Source of the DNA: Chlamydoabsidia padenii
Taxonomy: Eukaryota; Mucoromycota; Mucoromycetes; Mucorales; Cunninghamellaceae
Direction: 5' to 3'
DNA: 64,000 nt
Assembly (NCBI GenBank): GCA_025330725.1
Contig: JAIWND010000008.1
Span: 62,001-126,000, forward strand
The position numbers were made by a program, and so were the translations under genes. How positions within the stretch are numbered: position 1 is the first letter of the stretch; each line of letters opens with the position of its first letter. Shown here piece by piece: positions 62,087 through 64,000 of the stretch. The notes under the pieces were generated by a model. That model was given only the letters and a program-made list of their open reading frames with translations, searched no databases and was not told the origin of the DNA.

Positions 62087-62755
62087 TTAGTATATCCGTA
62101 AAAAGGCTTCTCCGTCATACATCCATTCTTTGTATCTTTTCCGTACCTGAGTACCAACAATGGAGCCTATATATATATATATATATAAAACAGGTGGTGA
62201 TGAGATTGATTGATTTAAACAAACCCGCAGCCTATACTACTTACCAATAATGATACCCAAAATCACAATAATGGTGACGGCAATAATGATTTTCCATTTC
62301 AAGTCCTTCCACCACATTCGCTTTCGTACCTGGTTAGCGCCGCGGCGAAAGTGCCCGGCAGTGGATTGAAGGTCCTCTAGAGAAGTCGAGGGGTGAGTGA
62401 ACTTGTCAATAATGATCATCCAAACGTCTTACCTGTTTTTCCTCGGAGGTCATCTAAACGTTCCCCTCGTTGCATCACCTTGTCAATGTTTTCTTGCATA
62501 ATGTTGACTACTTCATCTACTTGTTGTTGTACTTGTTGTGTTTTTTGATTGCCGCCTGTGTTGGCCCCACGTTGATTGTTAGGGATATAGGGATCGTATG
62601 GTTCAGACCTAATAATGAATAGGAGAAAAAAAAAAAAAAAAGGTGAGTCATCAGTGCAAGATGGATTAAGTAGTGTTCTTTTTATTGGAATTCACAGATG
62701 GAGAAGTAATCAACAATTACCGTGGATCAACAAGAGGAAAGAATAGCACTTACAT
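62087..62755 (-). CDS. Synaptobrevin-type v-SNARE (Snc/VAMP)
   Basis: Four exons, 62755-62754, 62608-62433, 62376-62245 and 62166-62087, give about 129 aa. The start codon is split: AT closes exon 1 and G opens exon 2 ([15 protein letters not shown]). A Gln-rich linker precedes the R-SNARE motif (about 35-95): [20 protein letters not shown], with the zero-layer Arg, then RLDDLRGKT and [28 protein letters not shown] leads into the C-terminal anchor ([16 protein letters not shown]). Family role: vesicle partner of Sso/Sec9-type t-SNAREs in secretion. Exon 4 reads [20 protein letters not shown] and on to TAA, longer than usual. Splicing at CAG|gtacgg to a downstream exon near 62030 would give a short tail instead. 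GGCGGGATCCAAATC at 62870-62884 is about 115 bp upstream. Confidence 0.9.
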
Positions 62756-63478
62756 TGTAATAGAGAGTGATAGGGATTATTAGAGTGGAAGAAAAAAAGA
62801 AGGAAAGTCTTTTTTTTTTTTTCTTTGATGTCTATACTTGATTTATATGCCGCATTCTGATGATTGGCGGGCGGGATCCAAATCGACTTTTTTTTTTTTT
62901 TTTTTCTCTTTCGTCCTATGCACCTCAGTAGTAAACAGGAGCGGGCTGGTTTATAGACGTTAGAGCCAAAGATGCAATGCCAATGGTATAGGTGGAAAAG
63001 AATTTGGATCATACGACGATTTATTCTTTCTTAGCTTGGTTTATGTATAGGGATGCTGTAGTCAAACAATAATCAAGTCTTATTACGGCTTGGAAGGCAT
63101 CCGAGACGATAAATTCAAGTGCATGCGTCGTGGTTTAATATCATAGCCTGTGTTACACTAAGAAGAATGCTTGTATGCAGTACGTAAAGGAGTTTCCATC
63201 GGACCATTTTCATCAAAGGGGTGTGATCTTAAAGTACACTGTAAAACAGAGTCGACTGATAGCTGGAGGTTTAAAGTGATCTTGATATAACCCATTCGAG
63301 ATAATAGTGGTCCGTCAATCTCTCTTTTCCTTTTATCACAAAGTGTTACTTGTAACTTTTTATTTTATTCAGTTTTTTAATAATAAAAAATTTCTTCTAT
63401 ACTATGTCTATACTATGATGAGAAGGAGGGGTGGTTAAAAGAGAGCCTAAACTATGTGAGTGAGGAAGGGAAGAATGC
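62756..63478. other. v-SNARE promoter region and 3' flank of the right-edge gene
   Basis: It contains GGCGGGATCCAAATC at 62870-62884, T runs at 62810-62821 and 62887-62905, and no recognisable gene. Confidence 0.55.
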
Positions 63479-64000
63479 TAGAGACCATCCTCACGTTGTT
63501 CATTATCCGGTCCAATCCAACCAATGTTAAACAAAGAGTCACCCGTTTCTTTCTTGTTGTCCGATCACCCTCTTCTACTGAATAAGGAGGTATTTTAGTT
63601 GCCCATGTTACCAAATCCTTCGAGTTTGGTCAAGTTGTTCATGTAAAGTGAGAGTTTTCGTGGCGATGTTTGCTGCTTGATTGATGATTTGTATCCAGGA
63701 GCTGTGGATGAATAAAATTAGTTACTGCAGCCAACTTTTTTCAGGTACTTGGGCCATCGATCCTCCTAAACCTAAACATATAAAAAGAGAGAAAGAAAGA
63801 AAAACCTTTAGTATCAAAGTCTTGATGAGGATGTTGATCCACAAGCAGAAAGAGACTATATAGTGCCACCCCCACTTTTTGTTCATCTGCACTAATCGTT
63901 CGAACCAGTGTGACCTACCTTTCTAACCATCAAATCCACCACTGATCAAGTTAGTATATCATATAATCATTGACCGACCTTCTCTTTCTCTAATGTATCT
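63479..64000 (-). CDS. 3' part of an unidentified gene, cut by the right edge
   Basis: Exons on the minus strand read, in order: VTLVRTISADEQKVGVALYS and on to HPHQDFDTK (ending about 63808); GLGGSMAQVPEKSWL (about 63770-63726); SWIQIINQAANIATKTLTLH and EQLDQTRRI (about 63699-63622); and a final ETGDSLFNIGWIGPDNEQRE followed by DGL-stop, with TAG at 63481-63479. The first three join in phase (one uses a GTTTTT donor). The last junction is unresolved, because the obvious donor GTAACA and acceptors at 63584 or 63557 do not give the protein-like frame; a microexon may be missing. The 5' end lies beyond the window. The protein looks helical and soluble. No family recognised. Confidence 0.5.

Overview
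The window is fungal nuclear DNA, most likely from Mucoromycota and probably Mucorales; the lineage is an inference. Genes are packed about 2-3 kb apart on both strands. Introns are numerous and short (mostly 50-120 bp), with GTAAGT-like donors, CTAAC-type branch points close to the acceptor, and YAG acceptors. Proteins carry many Asn, Gln and Ser runs, intergenic DNA is A/T-rich with long homopolymers, and a CLIP-170-type protein keeps an animal-like C-terminal zinc knuckle. I saw no tRNA, rRNA, CRISPR array or intact transposon. Most models below were spliced by hand and checked for phase through every exon.

Layout. 0-7 kb: 5' part of an HMG-box gene (-), a two-TM protein (+), a CLIP-170-like CAP-Gly protein (-), a Gln-rich coiled-coil protein (-). 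7-20 kb: a PAK/Ste20 kinase (+) and a kinesin-3 motor (+). 20-31 kb: Sec12 (-), TAF5 (-), an AFG3/YTA12 mitochondrial AAA protease (-), Tup1 (-). 32-40 kb: 5-formyl-THF cyclo-ligase (+), Sec24 (-), Dbp3 helicase (-). 40-49 kb: importin beta (-), TRAPPC2/Trs20 (-), an Mpv17-family protein (-), a DUF1752-like acidic protein (-). 49-54 kb: a gene-poor, repeat-rich stretch with a 27-codon ORF, a (TAG)n array, a 71-bp A tract and a frame-broken multi-exon gene (-). 54-64 kb: ribosomal protein eL13 (+), a ZIP zinc transporter (-), a SWIB-domain protein (+), a one-TM Ser/Pro-rich protein (+), a five-exon small membrane-protein gene with one in-frame TGA (+), a synaptobrevin-type v-SNARE (-), and an unidentified gene cut by the right edge (-).

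The genes are mostly conserved housekeeping functions and do not form a cluster. Several serve membrane traffic and the cytoskeleton: Sec12 and Sec24 (COPII), Trs20 (vesicle tethering), the v-SNARE (fusion), kinesin-3 and CLIP-170 (microtubule transport), and PAK (Cdc42/Rac polarity signalling). This suits hyphal growth but may be chance.

The most interesting signals are: (1) a motif close to GCGGGATTTGAA, in either orientation, about 75-260 bp upstream of many start codons; (2) a small membrane-protein gene whose five exons keep perfect phase but contain one TGA; (3) a broken gene next to a 31-bp inverted repeat that carries the same AAATCCC core; (4) unusual splicing, namely a start codon split by an intron, a GC-AG intron and a 21-nt microexon.
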